Assembly: GCA_041685115.1 (NCBI GenBank) | Contig: JAWLGK010000015.1 | Span: 1-64,000 of the forward strand | Source: JALOAT01 sp041685115 | GTDB taxonomy: Bacteria; Pseudomonadota; Gammaproteobacteria; Thiohalomonadales; Thiohalomonadaceae | Reading direction: 5' to 3' | DNA length: 64,000 nt | Shown here: positions 1-7,784 of the stretch, piece by piece | How the letters are laid out: the number at the start of each line of letters is the position of its first letter | Numbering within the stretch: position 1 is the stretch's first letter | Translations under genes and position numbers: made by a program | The notes under the pieces: model-generated | Database searches by the model: none | The model's input: the letters and a program-made list of their open reading frames with translations, nothing else | What the model was told of the DNA's origin: nothing

Positions 1-405
1 GCCGGTTATCTGGGCTACAACCCGCCGGGCTTCGTGGCCCAGGTGGTGGCCTTCGCCTTCGGTCTGGCCGCCGCCTCGCTGTTCCCCGCCATCCTGATGG
101 GCATCTTCAGCAAGCGCATCAACAAGGAAGGCGCCATCGCGGGCATGCTGACGGGTCTGTTCTTCACCATCGGCTACATCGTGTACTTCAAGCGCGATAT
201 CCTGCTGGGCAGCACCGACAAGATCTCCTCGGCCGACTGGCTGTGGGGCGTGTCGCCGGAAGGCATCGGCACCATCGGCATGCTGCTGAACTTCGCCGTG
301 GCCTTTGTGGTGTCCCGCGTGACGGCGGCTCCGCCGGAGCGCGTGCAGCACCTGGTCGAGGACATCCGCGTGCCCAAGGGCGCCGGCGCTGCCCACGCCC
401 ACTAA
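1..405 (+). CDS. actP: Cation/acetate symporter ActP-type, C-terminal part
   Basis: The frame is open from the first base of the window, so only the last 134 codons of a longer gene are present. The remaining protein has two or three hydrophobic spans (one near the start, one reading AIAGMLTGLFFTIGYIVYF, one reading GTIGMLLNFAVAFVVSRV) and a polar His-rich tail. The segment LMGIFSKRINKEGAIAGML is typical of the last helices of sodium:solute symporters of the acetate permease group. The role is acetate uptake across the inner membrane. The acetyl-CoA synthetase gene 3 kb downstream on the same strand supports this. A strong hairpin follows the stop codon. Substrate assignment is inferred from family and context. 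Confidence 0.85.
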   Translation, partial: AGYLGYNPPGFVAQVVAFAFGLAAASLFPAILMGIFSKRINKEGAIAGMLTGLFFTIGYIVYFKRDILLGSTDKISSADWLWGVSPEGIGTIGMLLNFAVAFVVSRVTAAPPERVQHLVEDIRVPKGAGAAHAH

Positions 406-443
406 GAGTTGTTGGTGGTGGGTGTTTGACCCTCCCTCGACAC

Positions 444-472
444 GCAGCGCCCGGCATATGGCCGGGCGCTGC
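444..472 (+). terminator. Hairpin after actP
   Basis: A perfect 12-base-pair stem (gcagcgcccggc / gccgggcgctgc) with a 5-base loop lies 38 bases after the actP stop. No T-run follows, so it may stabilise a 3' end or act with Rho rather than work as a classic intrinsic terminator. Confidence 0.55.
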
Positions 473-600
473 ACCCTAAGGAAGCGCCGAATAAAGCCAT
501 CCTGGCTCTCTCAGCGCACGGGGAGCGATAAGCGTGGTTTTTACTCGCCTTATTTTCACCGCGTAGGCGGACGAAAATGGCGGCACATCCATGTGCCGCG

Positions 601-627
601 GGAAACGCCGAATAAATCAGCGTTTCC
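601..627. repeat. REP-like hairpin
   Basis: The 8-base arms ggaaacgc and gcgtttcc flank cgaataaatca. A related string, gcgccgaataaagc, lies at 485. A second hairpin with cggcacat arms precedes it at 581-598, and a close relative of that one (cggcacatccctgtgccg) occurs at about 35733 inside the large inverted-repeat element. This points to dispersed extragenic palindromes. Confidence 0.5.
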
Positions 628-721
628 CCAACGGAGTCATTACGGTTTCTTGCCGGGCCGATGCAACGGCCCGCTTTCACAAGGCATGCAGTCCACCGGG
701 TCCCTCTCTCCCGGTGACCCC

Positions 722-752
722 GGATGGGTGCGCAAGCACCCGTCCTTTTTTT
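722..752 (+). terminator. Intrinsic terminator directly upstream of the CBS gene
   Basis: The stem gggtgc/gcaccc is extended by gga/tcc across one mismatch. It is closed by a gcaa tetraloop and followed by a run of eight Ts. It sits only 25 bases before the ATG at 777 and abuts that gene's ribosome-binding site, so any transcript entering from upstream must pass it. It may simply insulate the gene from actP, or it may be an attenuator. Confidence 0.7.
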
Positions 753-776
753 CAGAGGTAAGCAAGCACTGGGGCC

Positions 777-2636
777 ATGGACATCGAATTGCTGGAAATT
801 CGCGAGTTCCTCGCAGCGCATCCGCCGTTCGATGCGTTGCCCGAGGACATGCTCGATCGTCTGCCCCGTGAGCTTTCGGTCCGTTATTTGCGCCGCGGAA
901 CAGCGTTTCCGCCGCAGGATTCCCAACCCTTGCTCTACCTGGTGCGCAGCGGCGCGGTGGAAATCCGCGACCCGCACGGGGAATTGCTCGGGAAACTCTC
1001 GGAAGGCGACACCTGGTCGGAGCATTGCGCACCGCGACAGTTCGACGCGCCGCTCAAGGCCGAGACCGTGGAAGACACGCTGGTTTATGTGCTGTCTTGC
1101 CAACGTGTGCGTCAATTACGCCAACTGTTTGCAGGCTTCGACCAACACTTCAACGATTCAGTCCGCGAGCGCCTCCACCACGCCCGTGAGACCTTGCAGG
1201 ATACCTGCAGCTCCGGTTTTGGACTGATGACAGTGGCGGTCGCGCGCCTGGTGCGCCGTGCCCCCGTGCAAATCAGCCCGGACATGTCACTCCAGGAAGC
1301 GGCCTGGCTCATGTCCCAGGAGCGCATCTCGGCCTTGCTGATCACCGAAGAACGGCGCCTGCTCGGCATCCTCACCGATCGCGATCTGCGTCGTTGCGTC
1401 GCCGAAGGACGACGCTATGACGAACCGGTCAGCAGTGTCATGAGCCGTAACCTGCACAAGATCAGCAAGGATGCCACCGCCTTCGAGGCCCTGATCAGCA
1501 TGACCCGCCTCAACGTGCATCACCTGCCGGTCATGGATCGGGACGGGGTCTATGGCCTGGTCTCGACCTCGGACGTGGTGCGCTATCAAAGCGCCAATGC
1601 GATCTTCCTGGTCGGCGACGTGCGTACTTGCGAATCCGTGGAAGACCTGGCTCAGGTAGCGCGGCAACTGCCTGAACTGCAGGTGCAGATCGTTTCCTCC
1701 GGGGCCAGCGCCTACCACCTCGGCCAGGCCATTTCCTCAGTCACCGACGCCATCACTGTCCGGCTCATCGAACTGGCGGAGGCACGCCTCGGTCCGCCAC
1801 CGGTCGCGTACGCGTGGCTGGCCGGGGGCTCGCAGGCACGCCGCGAGCAGACGGTGCACTCGGACCAGGACAACGCCCTGCTGCTATCCGATGATGCGCG
1901 CCCGGAACACGACGACTATTTCGCGGCACTCGCCAACTTCGTGAACGACGGGCTGCACGCCTGCGGTTTCGTCTACTGCCCGGGCGATGTCATGGCGCGC
2001 AATCCCAAGTGGCGTCAGCCGTTCCATGTGTGGCGCCGCTATTTCGACGACTGGATCACCCGCGCGGACCGCAAGTCGGCCATGCTGGCGGTCAACTTCT
2101 TCGACACACGCGTGATTTATGGCGATGAGATGCTGCATGCACGCCTGCATGCGGAGGCCGTGCGCCAGGCCGGACAGAATTCCATTTTCCTCAGCTACCT
2201 GGCCGGCAATGCCCTGTCCAACCGGCCACCGCTGGGCTTTTTCCGCCATTTGGTGCTCATCGCCGGCGGCGAACACGCCAAATCGCTGGACGTCAAGCAC
2301 GGCGCCATGATCCCGCTCACCGACCTGGCACGCCTCCAGGCGCTCGCGGCCGGCCTGCCCGAGATCAACACCATCGAGCGGCTGCGCGCGGCCGCCGAGA
2401 TCCGTGCCATCAGCCCGGACGGGGCGGCGAACCTCGAAGACGCCTATGAATTCATCGCCACCTTGCGGGCGCGCCATCAGGCCCGCCAGATCAGGAAAGG
2501 CGAGCGCCCCGACAATTACGTAAAGCCGGCCGAGCTGTCGGCGTTGGAGCGCAATCACCTCAAGAACGTGTTTTCGGTGATCCGCGGCATGCAGAACACC
2601 ATCGGCCAACGCTACCAGACGGGGCGCATCATCTGA
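777..2636 (+). CDS. cNMP-binding / CBS-pair / DUF294 nucleotidyltransferase signalling protein
   Basis: The 619-residue protein has three recognisable parts. Residues about 10-125 form a cyclic-nucleotide-binding-like domain (SGAVEIRDPHGELLGKLSEG). Residues about 155-275 form two CBS motifs with the ending ILTDRDLR and GLVSTSDVVR, usually an adenosine-nucleotide sensor. Residues about 300-610 form a DUF294-type nucleotidyltransferase region with GGSQARREQTVHSDQDN, carrying the GGS and paired Asp of the fold. It is probably cytoplasmic. The RBS agagg lies 15 bases before the ATG. The next gene starts on the last base of its stop codon. Such proteins are often found with acetate permease and acs genes, so a role in controlling acetate metabolism is likely but the enzymatic target is unknown. 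Confidence 0.85.
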   Translation: MDIELLEIREFLAAHPPFDALPEDMLDRLPRELSVRYLRRGTAFPPQDSQPLLYLVRSGAVEIRDPHGELLGKLSEGDTWSEHCAPRQFDAPLKAETVEDTLVYVLSCQRVRQLRQLFAGFDQHFNDSVRERLHHARETLQDTCSSGFGLMTVAVARLVRRAPVQISPDMSLQEAAWLMSQERISALLITEERRLLGILTDRDLRRCVAEGRRYDEPVSSVMSRNLHKISKDATAFEALISMTRLNVHHLPVMDRDGVYGLVSTSDVVRYQSANAIFLVGDVRTCESVEDLAQVARQLPELQVQIVSSGASAYHLGQAISSVTDAITVRLIELAEARLGPPPVAYAWLAGGSQARREQTVHSDQDNALLLSDDARPEHDDYFAALANFVNDGLHACGFVYCPGDVMARNPKWRQPFHVWRRYFDDWITRADRKSAMLAVNFFDTRVIYGDEMLHARLHAEAVRQAGQNSIFLSYLAGNALSNRPPLGFFRHLVLIAGGEHAKSLDVKHGAMIPLTDLARLQALAAGLPEINTIERLRAAAEIRAISPDGAANLEDAYEFIATLRARHQARQIRKGERPDNYVKPAELSALERNHLKNVFSVIRGMQNTIGQRYQTGRII

Positions 2637-3325
2637 TGCTGGGCGCCCTGCTCAGCCTGGACGGACGGCGGCGTCGCGCCAATCAGCGCGCGCCGGCCGG
2701 TCCCCTGCGGGATTTCCTTTCGGTACCGTTCCCGTCGCGCAGCACCGATTGCCGCGCCGTGGAGTTCGTGGCAGTCGACCTGGAAACCACCGGGCTCGAT
2801 GCACGACGCGACGAAATCGTGGCGGTCGGCCTGGTGGTGTTCACGGCCAGCGAAATCGACCTGGGCTCGGCGCGCCATTGGTTGGTGGCACCCACCTGCG
2901 ACATCCCGGAGGCAAGCGCCGTCATCCACCACATCACCGACGATCAAGCCGCCGTGGGCGCACCGCTCGAGCAGGTGCTCGCAAAGCTGCTGCCCGTGCT
3001 GGCTGGCCGCGTCCTGGTCGCCCACCACGCCCGCGTGGAACTGCAGTTCCTCAAGGCCGCCTGCGCCCGCGTGTATGGGGAAAAATTCCTTATTCCAGCA
3101 ATAGATACCCAGGTCCTCGAAAAACGCCGGCTGGACCGCTGGAATCGGGCCTACCAGGCCAAAGATCTGCGCCTTGCGGCTCTGCGTAGACGGTATAATC
3201 TGCCGCGATACAGGGCCCACAACGCCCTGAGCGACGCCCTCGCGGCGGCTGAGCTCTTCCTGGCCCAACTGGCGGAAAGCGATCCGGACGATGCGCTTCC
3301 GCTGAAACGTTTCTTACAACAATAG
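2636..3325 (+). CDS. DnaQ-like 3'-5' exonuclease (Pol III epsilon family)
   Basis: This 229-residue protein has the DEDD exonuclease signatures: FVAVDLETTGLDARRDEIVA (ExoI, DxE), the HHITDD segment, a central VAHHARVELQFL segment (ExoII) and HNALSDALAAAELF (ExoIII, HxxxxD). It is shorter than, and distinct from, a housekeeping DnaQ. Its start overlaps the upstream stop as TGATG, so the two are translationally coupled. Pairing with a CBS/DUF294 protein beside acetate genes recurs in gammaproteobacteria and implies a shared job, perhaps nucleotide or RNA hydrolysis. The natural substrate cannot be read from the sequence. Confidence 0.85.
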   Translation: MLGALLSLDGRRRRANQRAPAGPLRDFLSVPFPSRSTDCRAVEFVAVDLETTGLDARRDEIVAVGLVVFTASEIDLGSARHWLVAPTCDIPEASAVIHHITDDQAAVGAPLEQVLAKLLPVLAGRVLVAHHARVELQFLKAACARVYGEKFLIPAIDTQVLEKRRLDRWNRAYQAKDLRLAALRRRYNLPRYRAHNALSDALAAAELFLAQLAESDPDDALPLKRFLQQ

Positions 3326-3473
3326 GGCTGGAGACGTGCACCTGAACTCGCGCGTGATTTGCCACCGGGACGCCCGGTGCGCGCGGGGACGAAGACGAAC
3401 CCGACAGACCAACGGGTGCAGGTCGGGAGTTGTGTGGCTCGTGAGTTTTTGTTCTCTGATCAAGGAGTAAACG

Positions 3474-5411
3474 ATGTCCGATATGAAGCTGTATCCGGTC
3501 CCGGCGGAGACGGCCGCCAAGGCGCACATCGATGCGGAAAAATACGCCGCGATGTACCGCCAGTCGGTCGATGATCCGGAGGGGTTCTGGGCGGAACAGG
3601 CCAAGACCTTCGTCACGTGGTCCAAGCCCTGGGACAAGGTCCTCGACTGGGACTACGCCACGGGCAAGATCCGCTGGTTCGATGGCGGCAAGCTCAACGT
3701 GAGCTACAACTGCCTTGATCGTCATCTGGAAACGCGTGGTGATCAGGTCGCCTTGATTTGGGAAGGCGACGACCCGAACGAAGCCAAGCAGATCACCTAC
3801 CGCGAGCTCCACGCCGAGGTGAGCAAATTCGCCAACGTGCTCAAGAGCCGGGGCGTCAAAAAGGGTGATCGCGTCTGCATCTACATGCCGATGATCATCG
3901 AGGCCACCGTGGCCATGCTCGCCTGCACGCGCATCGGCGCCGTGCATTCGGTGGTATTCGGCGGCTTCTCGCCCGACTCCCTGAAGGATCGCATCCTCGA
4001 CGCCGACTGCCGCGTGGTGATCACCGCCGATGAAGGCCTGCGCGGTTCCAAGCGCGTGCCCCTGAAGGCCAACGTCGACAAGGCCCTGAAGGACTGCCCC
4101 GACGTTCACACTGTCGTCGTGGTGAAGCGCACCGGCGGCGAGATCGAATGGAACGCCGCCCGCGACGTGTGGTACCAGGATGTCATGGCGACCGCCGCAC
4201 CCGAGTGCGCGCCCGAGGAAATGGATGCGGAAGACCCGCTGTTCATCCTCTACACCTCCGGTTCCACCGGCAAGCCGAAGGGTGTACTGCACACCACCGG
4301 CGGTTACCTGGTTTACGCGGCCATCACCCACAAGTACACCTTCGATTATCAGGATGGCGAGGTGTACTGGTGCACGGCCGACGTGGGTTGGGTCACCGGC
4401 CACAGCTACATCGTTTACGGTCCGCTTGCCAACGGCGCCATCTCGCTGGTGTTCGAAGGCGTGCCCAGCTACCCCGATGCCTCACGCTTCTGGCAGGTCA
4501 TCGACAAGCACAAGGTCAACATCTTCTATACCGCCCCGACCGCCATCCGCGCCCTCATGCGTGAAGGCGACGAGCCGGTCGCGAAGACTTCCCGCCAGAG
4601 CCTGCGCCTGCTCGGCTCCGTGGGCGAGCCCATCAACCCGGAAGCCTGGGAGTGGTATCACCGCGTGGTCGGCAACGAGCGTTGCCCCATCGTGGACACC
4701 TGGTGGCAGACCGAGACCGGCGGCCACCTGATCACCCCTCTGCCCGGCGCGACGGCACTCAAGCCCGGCTCCGCCACCTATCCGTTCTTTGGTGTTGTGC
4801 CGGCTATCGTGGACAGCGAAGGCAACGTGCTCGAGGGCGAATGCGAAGGCAACCTGGTGATCACGCGTCCCTGGCCGGGCCAGATGCGCTCCGTATATGG
4901 CGATCACCAGCGCTTCATCGACACCTATTTCAAGACCTTCCCCGGCACCTACTTCACCGGTGACGGCGCCAAGCGCGACGCCGACGGCTACTACTGGATC
5001 ACCGGCCGCGTGGACGACGTGCTGAACGTCTCCGGTCACCGCATGGGTACCGCGGAAGTGGAAAGCGCCCTGGTGCTCCACGAGGCCGTGGCCGAAGCCG
5101 CCGTGGTGGGCTACCCGCATGACATCAAGGGCCAAGGCATCTACGCCTATGTGACCTTGGTGAAGGACGTGGAGCCCAGCGAGGCCCTGCGCAAGGAACT
5201 CGTTGCGCTGGTACGCAAGGAGATCGGCCCCATCGCCTCGCCGGACCTCATCCAGTGGGCCCCCGGCCTGCCCAAGACCCGCTCGGGCAAGATCATGCGC
5301 CGCATCCTGCGCAAGATCGCTGCCAACGAGCTGGACACCCTGGGCGACACCTCCACCCTGGCCGATCCGGCCGTGGTGCAGGACCTCATCGAAAACCGCG
5401 CCAACCGGTAA
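3474..5411 (+). CDS. acs: Acetyl-coenzyme A synthetase
   Basis: The 645-residue enzyme converts acetate, ATP and CoA to acetyl-CoA through an acetyl-AMP intermediate. It has the adenylate-forming P-loop YTSGSTGKPKGV (about residue 260), the motif DTWWQTETGG, the hinge TGRVDDVLNVSGHRMGTAEVE, and the C-terminal PKTRSGKIMRR, whose lysine is the usual acetylation/regulatory site. Length matches the family. The RBS aaggag lies 8 bases before the ATG. An intrinsic terminator follows. The last codons and 3' flank recur in decayed form at 17573-17690. With the upstream permease and signalling pair it makes an acetate-assimilation block. Confidence 0.97.
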   Translation: MSDMKLYPVPAETAAKAHIDAEKYAAMYRQSVDDPEGFWAEQAKTFVTWSKPWDKVLDWDYATGKIRWFDGGKLNVSYNCLDRHLETRGDQVALIWEGDDPNEAKQITYRELHAEVSKFANVLKSRGVKKGDRVCIYMPMIIEATVAMLACTRIGAVHSVVFGGFSPDSLKDRILDADCRVVITADEGLRGSKRVPLKANVDKALKDCPDVHTVVVVKRTGGEIEWNAARDVWYQDVMATAAPECAPEEMDAEDPLFILYTSGSTGKPKGVLHTTGGYLVYAAITHKYTFDYQDGEVYWCTADVGWVTGHSYIVYGPLANGAISLVFEGVPSYPDASRFWQVIDKHKVNIFYTAPTAIRALMREGDEPVAKTSRQSLRLLGSVGEPINPEAWEWYHRVVGNERCPIVDTWWQTETGGHLITPLPGATALKPGSATYPFFGVVPAIVDSEGNVLEGECEGNLVITRPWPGQMRSVYGDHQRFIDTYFKTFPGTYFTGDGAKRDADGYYWITGRVDDVLNVSGHRMGTAEVESALVLHEAVAEAAVVGYPHDIKGQGIYAYVTLVKDVEPSEALRKELVALVRKEIGPIASPDLIQWAPGLPKTRSGKIMRRILRKIAANELDTLGDTSTLADPAVVQDLIENRANR

Positions 5412-5425
5412 TTTCGCTGGGAAAG

Positions 5426-5460
5426 AACCGCGGGCCCTTCGGGTCCGCGGTTTTTTTTTG
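5426..5460 (+). terminator. Intrinsic terminator of acs
   Basis: Arms aaccgcgg and ccgcggtt, with additional pairing of gccc against gggt around a ttcg loop, are followed by nine Ts. It starts 15 bases after the acs stop and lies between the convergent acs and cheW genes. Confidence 0.9.
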
Positions 5461-5485
5461 CCTAAACACCCCAGACAGTCGGCGT

Positions 5486-6061
5486 TTATGTTGTTTCGCC
5501 GTTCGCATCACCCTCCCGTTTCGGCTCACCCATCGGCATCTGCTCCAGCATGGCCAATTCATCCTCCGCCAGCACATGTCCGACGTTCAGAATGATGACG
5601 AATCCTTCATCAATCTTTCCCATGCCTTGGATGAAGTCGGTGCGAATGCGTGTCCCGAAAGCAGGCGCGGGCTCGATCTCCTCGGGTGAAATCTCGAGTA
5701 CCTCATTGACCGCATCCACCACCACACCGATCTCCTGCCTGCCAGTGCCCCCTTCGACCTCAAGTATCACGATACACGTACGCCGACCCACGGCTTTGGC
5801 CGTGCGTCCGAAACGCACCGACAAATCCACCACGGGTACTACCCGTCCACGTAGGTTGATAACGCCGCGGATGAACGCTGGCATCATCGGCACAGCAGTC
5901 ACCTGCCCGTATTCGATGATCTCTTTGATGTGCAGGATACCAATGGCATAGACCTCCCCTCCCAACATAAACGTCAGGTACTGTTGCTGCTCCAACGCCG
6001 TCCGCTGTATCTCCACTGCTAGCGGCGGTGTAGTGTTGCCTTTGTACACCAGTGCGCCCAT
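5486..6061 (-). CDS. cheW: Chemotaxis coupling protein CheW
   Basis: This is a single CheW domain of about 190 residues with the family segments YLTFMLGGEVYAIGILHIKE, MPAFIRGVINLRGRVVPVVDL and ICIVILEV-like strands. It links the receptor array to the kinase CheA at the cytoplasmic membrane. It is the last gene of the leftward chemosensory operon, 15 bases after the receptor gene. The start is ambiguous: GTG at 6064 and ATG at 6061 both follow gggag at a workable distance, and I chose the ATG. It converges with acs. Confidence 0.93.
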   Translation of the reverse strand: MGALVYKGNTTPPLAVEIQRTALEQQQYLTFMLGGEVYAIGILHIKEIIEYGQVTAVPMMPAFIRGVINLRGRVVPVVDLSVRFGRTAKAVGRRTCIVILEVEGGTGRQEIGVVVDAVNEVLEISPEEIEPAPAFGTRIRTDFIQGMGKIDEGFVIILNVGHVLAEDELAMLEQMPMGEPKREGDANGETT

Positions 6062-6076
6062 CACCCTGTCTCCCGG

Positions 6077-7732
6077 TCACTGGAATTTCACAAAATCACG
6101 CTCCGTGGCCTGCTCCTTGAGCACGTGTTCCGTTCCGTGCTTTCCGCTCCTGGACTGGTTACGCTCAATGTCCAGTGTCTGCCGGGTAGACGTCGCGAGG
6201 GGTGAATCCGCAGTAATGGACGCACTGGCGAGCTTGAAATATCTCATCAGCTCCTGGAGCTGATCCGCCTGGCCGCTCATTTCCTCCGCAGTAGCGGCGA
6301 GTTGTTCCGATGCGGAAGCATTTTGCTGGGTGATTTGGTTCAGTTGCGTTACCGCGGTATTCACTTGACCAACGCCCGTGCTTTGCTCGGCGGATGCTGC
6401 GGCTATCTCTTGTACCAATTCCGATGTCTTCTGAATGGCAGGTACGATCTGCTCCAGAAGCCCGCCCGCATGCTCGGCCAGCTGGACACTGCTGGACGCC
6501 ACATCACCGATCTCTTGCGCCGCTACCTGACTGCGTTCGGCGAGCTTGCGCACCTCCGCAGCGACCACCGCGAATCCCTTACCATGCTCGCCTGCGCGCG
6601 CGGCCTCTATCGCCGCATTGAGTGCCAGCAGATTGGTCTGGTAGGCGATGTCATCGATGATTCCTATCTTCTCCGCAATGCGCTTCATCGCTGTGACGGT
6701 CTCACGTACTGCCGAACCACCTTCGGCCGCCTCCTTCGCCGCCTGTGCTGCCATGGAGTCGGTGACCTTGGCATTTTCCGAGTTCTGATTGATGGAGGCC
6801 GCCATCTGCTCCAGGGAAGCGGATGTCTCCTCGACGCTCGCCGCCTGCTCACTTGCCGCCTGACTCAGCGATTGTGCGGTTGCGCTGACTTCTTCCGAAG
6901 CGCTCGACAACGCCTCACCTGCCGCACGGACCTCACCGATGGTCCGCGCCATTTTCTCCACCATGGACTTCATGGCTGCCAACAGGCTGATCGTGTCCTC
7001 ATTGTGTATTTCGATTTGTACCGCCAGATCGCCCTCTGCGACGCTTTGCGCGATACCCGCAGCATAGTTAGGCTCGCCACCGAGTTGCCTGCCGAGGCTG
7101 CGTGTTATCCAAAACCCGATGAGAACACCTGCAAGCAGGGCCGTCGAACCCAACACCATAACGGTCCGTTGACTACTAGTGACCTGTGCATTGGCAATCT
7201 CGCCCGCATCGTTCACGAGCCCCGTCTGAAGTTCGATCAGCTTCCGGATGGCGTCGAGATAAGCGCTCTGAGAAATTGCCATATCCGCCGACAAGAACGC
7301 GATCGCTGCATCATTTTCCTGCGCCTCGATGATTTCCAACAGCCGATCGAGGTCCGCCACGTACTCGCCACGCGCCCTGATCATCACATCGAGCACCTGC
7401 TTGCCCTGTGCGCTTCTGTTCGATGATTGTAACTTTTCCACATGTTCCGAGATTCGCTTGCGGGCGTCACGGATATCGCCTTCTGCCTGTCGCATTTGAT
7501 ACAGGTCGGTAACCAACAAAATATCCCGAGCGCTGCGCGCCACCAGATTCACGTCGTCAATGATATTGTTTGCCCAGACAGTCTTCGGAAACCGGTCGTC
7601 CACAATTGTGCCGATGCTCATATTCAGCTCTCTCATCGTGAGCATGCCCGTACCTCCCACGACCGAGAGGAACACAATCATCACTCCGAACCCGAGAGTG
7701 AGTCGTGTTCTTACCTTCAGGTTATCGAACAT
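6077..7732 (-). CDS. Methyl-accepting chemotaxis protein (transmembrane receptor)
   Basis: The 551-residue receptor has a transmembrane helix at about residues 11-32. A periplasmic helical region of roughly 150 residues resembling the four-helix-bundle sensor type follows, then a second membrane helix near 190-212 (VLGSTALLAGVLIGFWIT) and a HAMP region. The long cytoplasmic signalling rod ends in the conserved tip IAYQTNLLALNAAIEAARAG. No CheR-tethering pentapeptide is seen at the C-terminus. The RBS ggagga precedes the ATG. It lies between the HD-GYP gene and cheW and is the only receptor here with a clear sensory domain, so it is probably the input of this array. The ligand is unknown. Confidence 0.92.
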   Translation of the reverse strand: MFDNLKVRTRLTLGFGVMIVFLSVVGGTGMLTMRELNMSIGTIVDDRFPKTVWANNIIDDVNLVARSARDILLVTDLYQMRQAEGDIRDARKRISEHVEKLQSSNRSAQGKQVLDVMIRARGEYVADLDRLLEIIEAQENDAAIAFLSADMAISQSAYLDAIRKLIELQTGLVNDAGEIANAQVTSSQRTVMVLGSTALLAGVLIGFWITRSLGRQLGGEPNYAAGIAQSVAEGDLAVQIEIHNEDTISLLAAMKSMVEKMARTIGEVRAAGEALSSASEEVSATAQSLSQAASEQAASVEETSASLEQMAASINQNSENAKVTDSMAAQAAKEAAEGGSAVRETVTAMKRIAEKIGIIDDIAYQTNLLALNAAIEAARAGEHGKGFAVVAAEVRKLAERSQVAAQEIGDVASSSVQLAEHAGGLLEQIVPAIQKTSELVQEIAAASAEQSTGVGQVNTAVTQLNQITQQNASASEQLAATAEEMSGQADQLQELMRYFKLASASITADSPLATSTRQTLDIERNQSRSGKHGTEHVLKEQATERDFVKFQ

Positions 7733-7784
7733 ACGTTGTCCTCCGTCTGCAATCGTTCATATATCTCGGTGCTCACCACGTCCG

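Larger units (their letters stand above)
406..776. other. Intergenic region rich in hairpins, no gene seen
   Basis: This 371-base stretch between the permease and the CBS-domain gene has no convincing coding frame. It holds a hairpin at 444-472, a cggcacat/atgtgccg hairpin at 581-598, a ggaaacgc/gcgtttcc hairpin at 601-627, and an intrinsic terminator at 722-752. The string cgccgaataaa occurs at 487 and again at 606, which suggests a dispersed repeat. The promoter of the downstream gene must lie here or further upstream, but no clear -35/-10 pair was found. Confidence 0.6.

Noticed and set aside
6302..7426. 374-codon plus-strand frame opposite the MCP gene
   Set aside because: It is antisense to a clear receptor gene; Cys- and Arg-rich product without domains.
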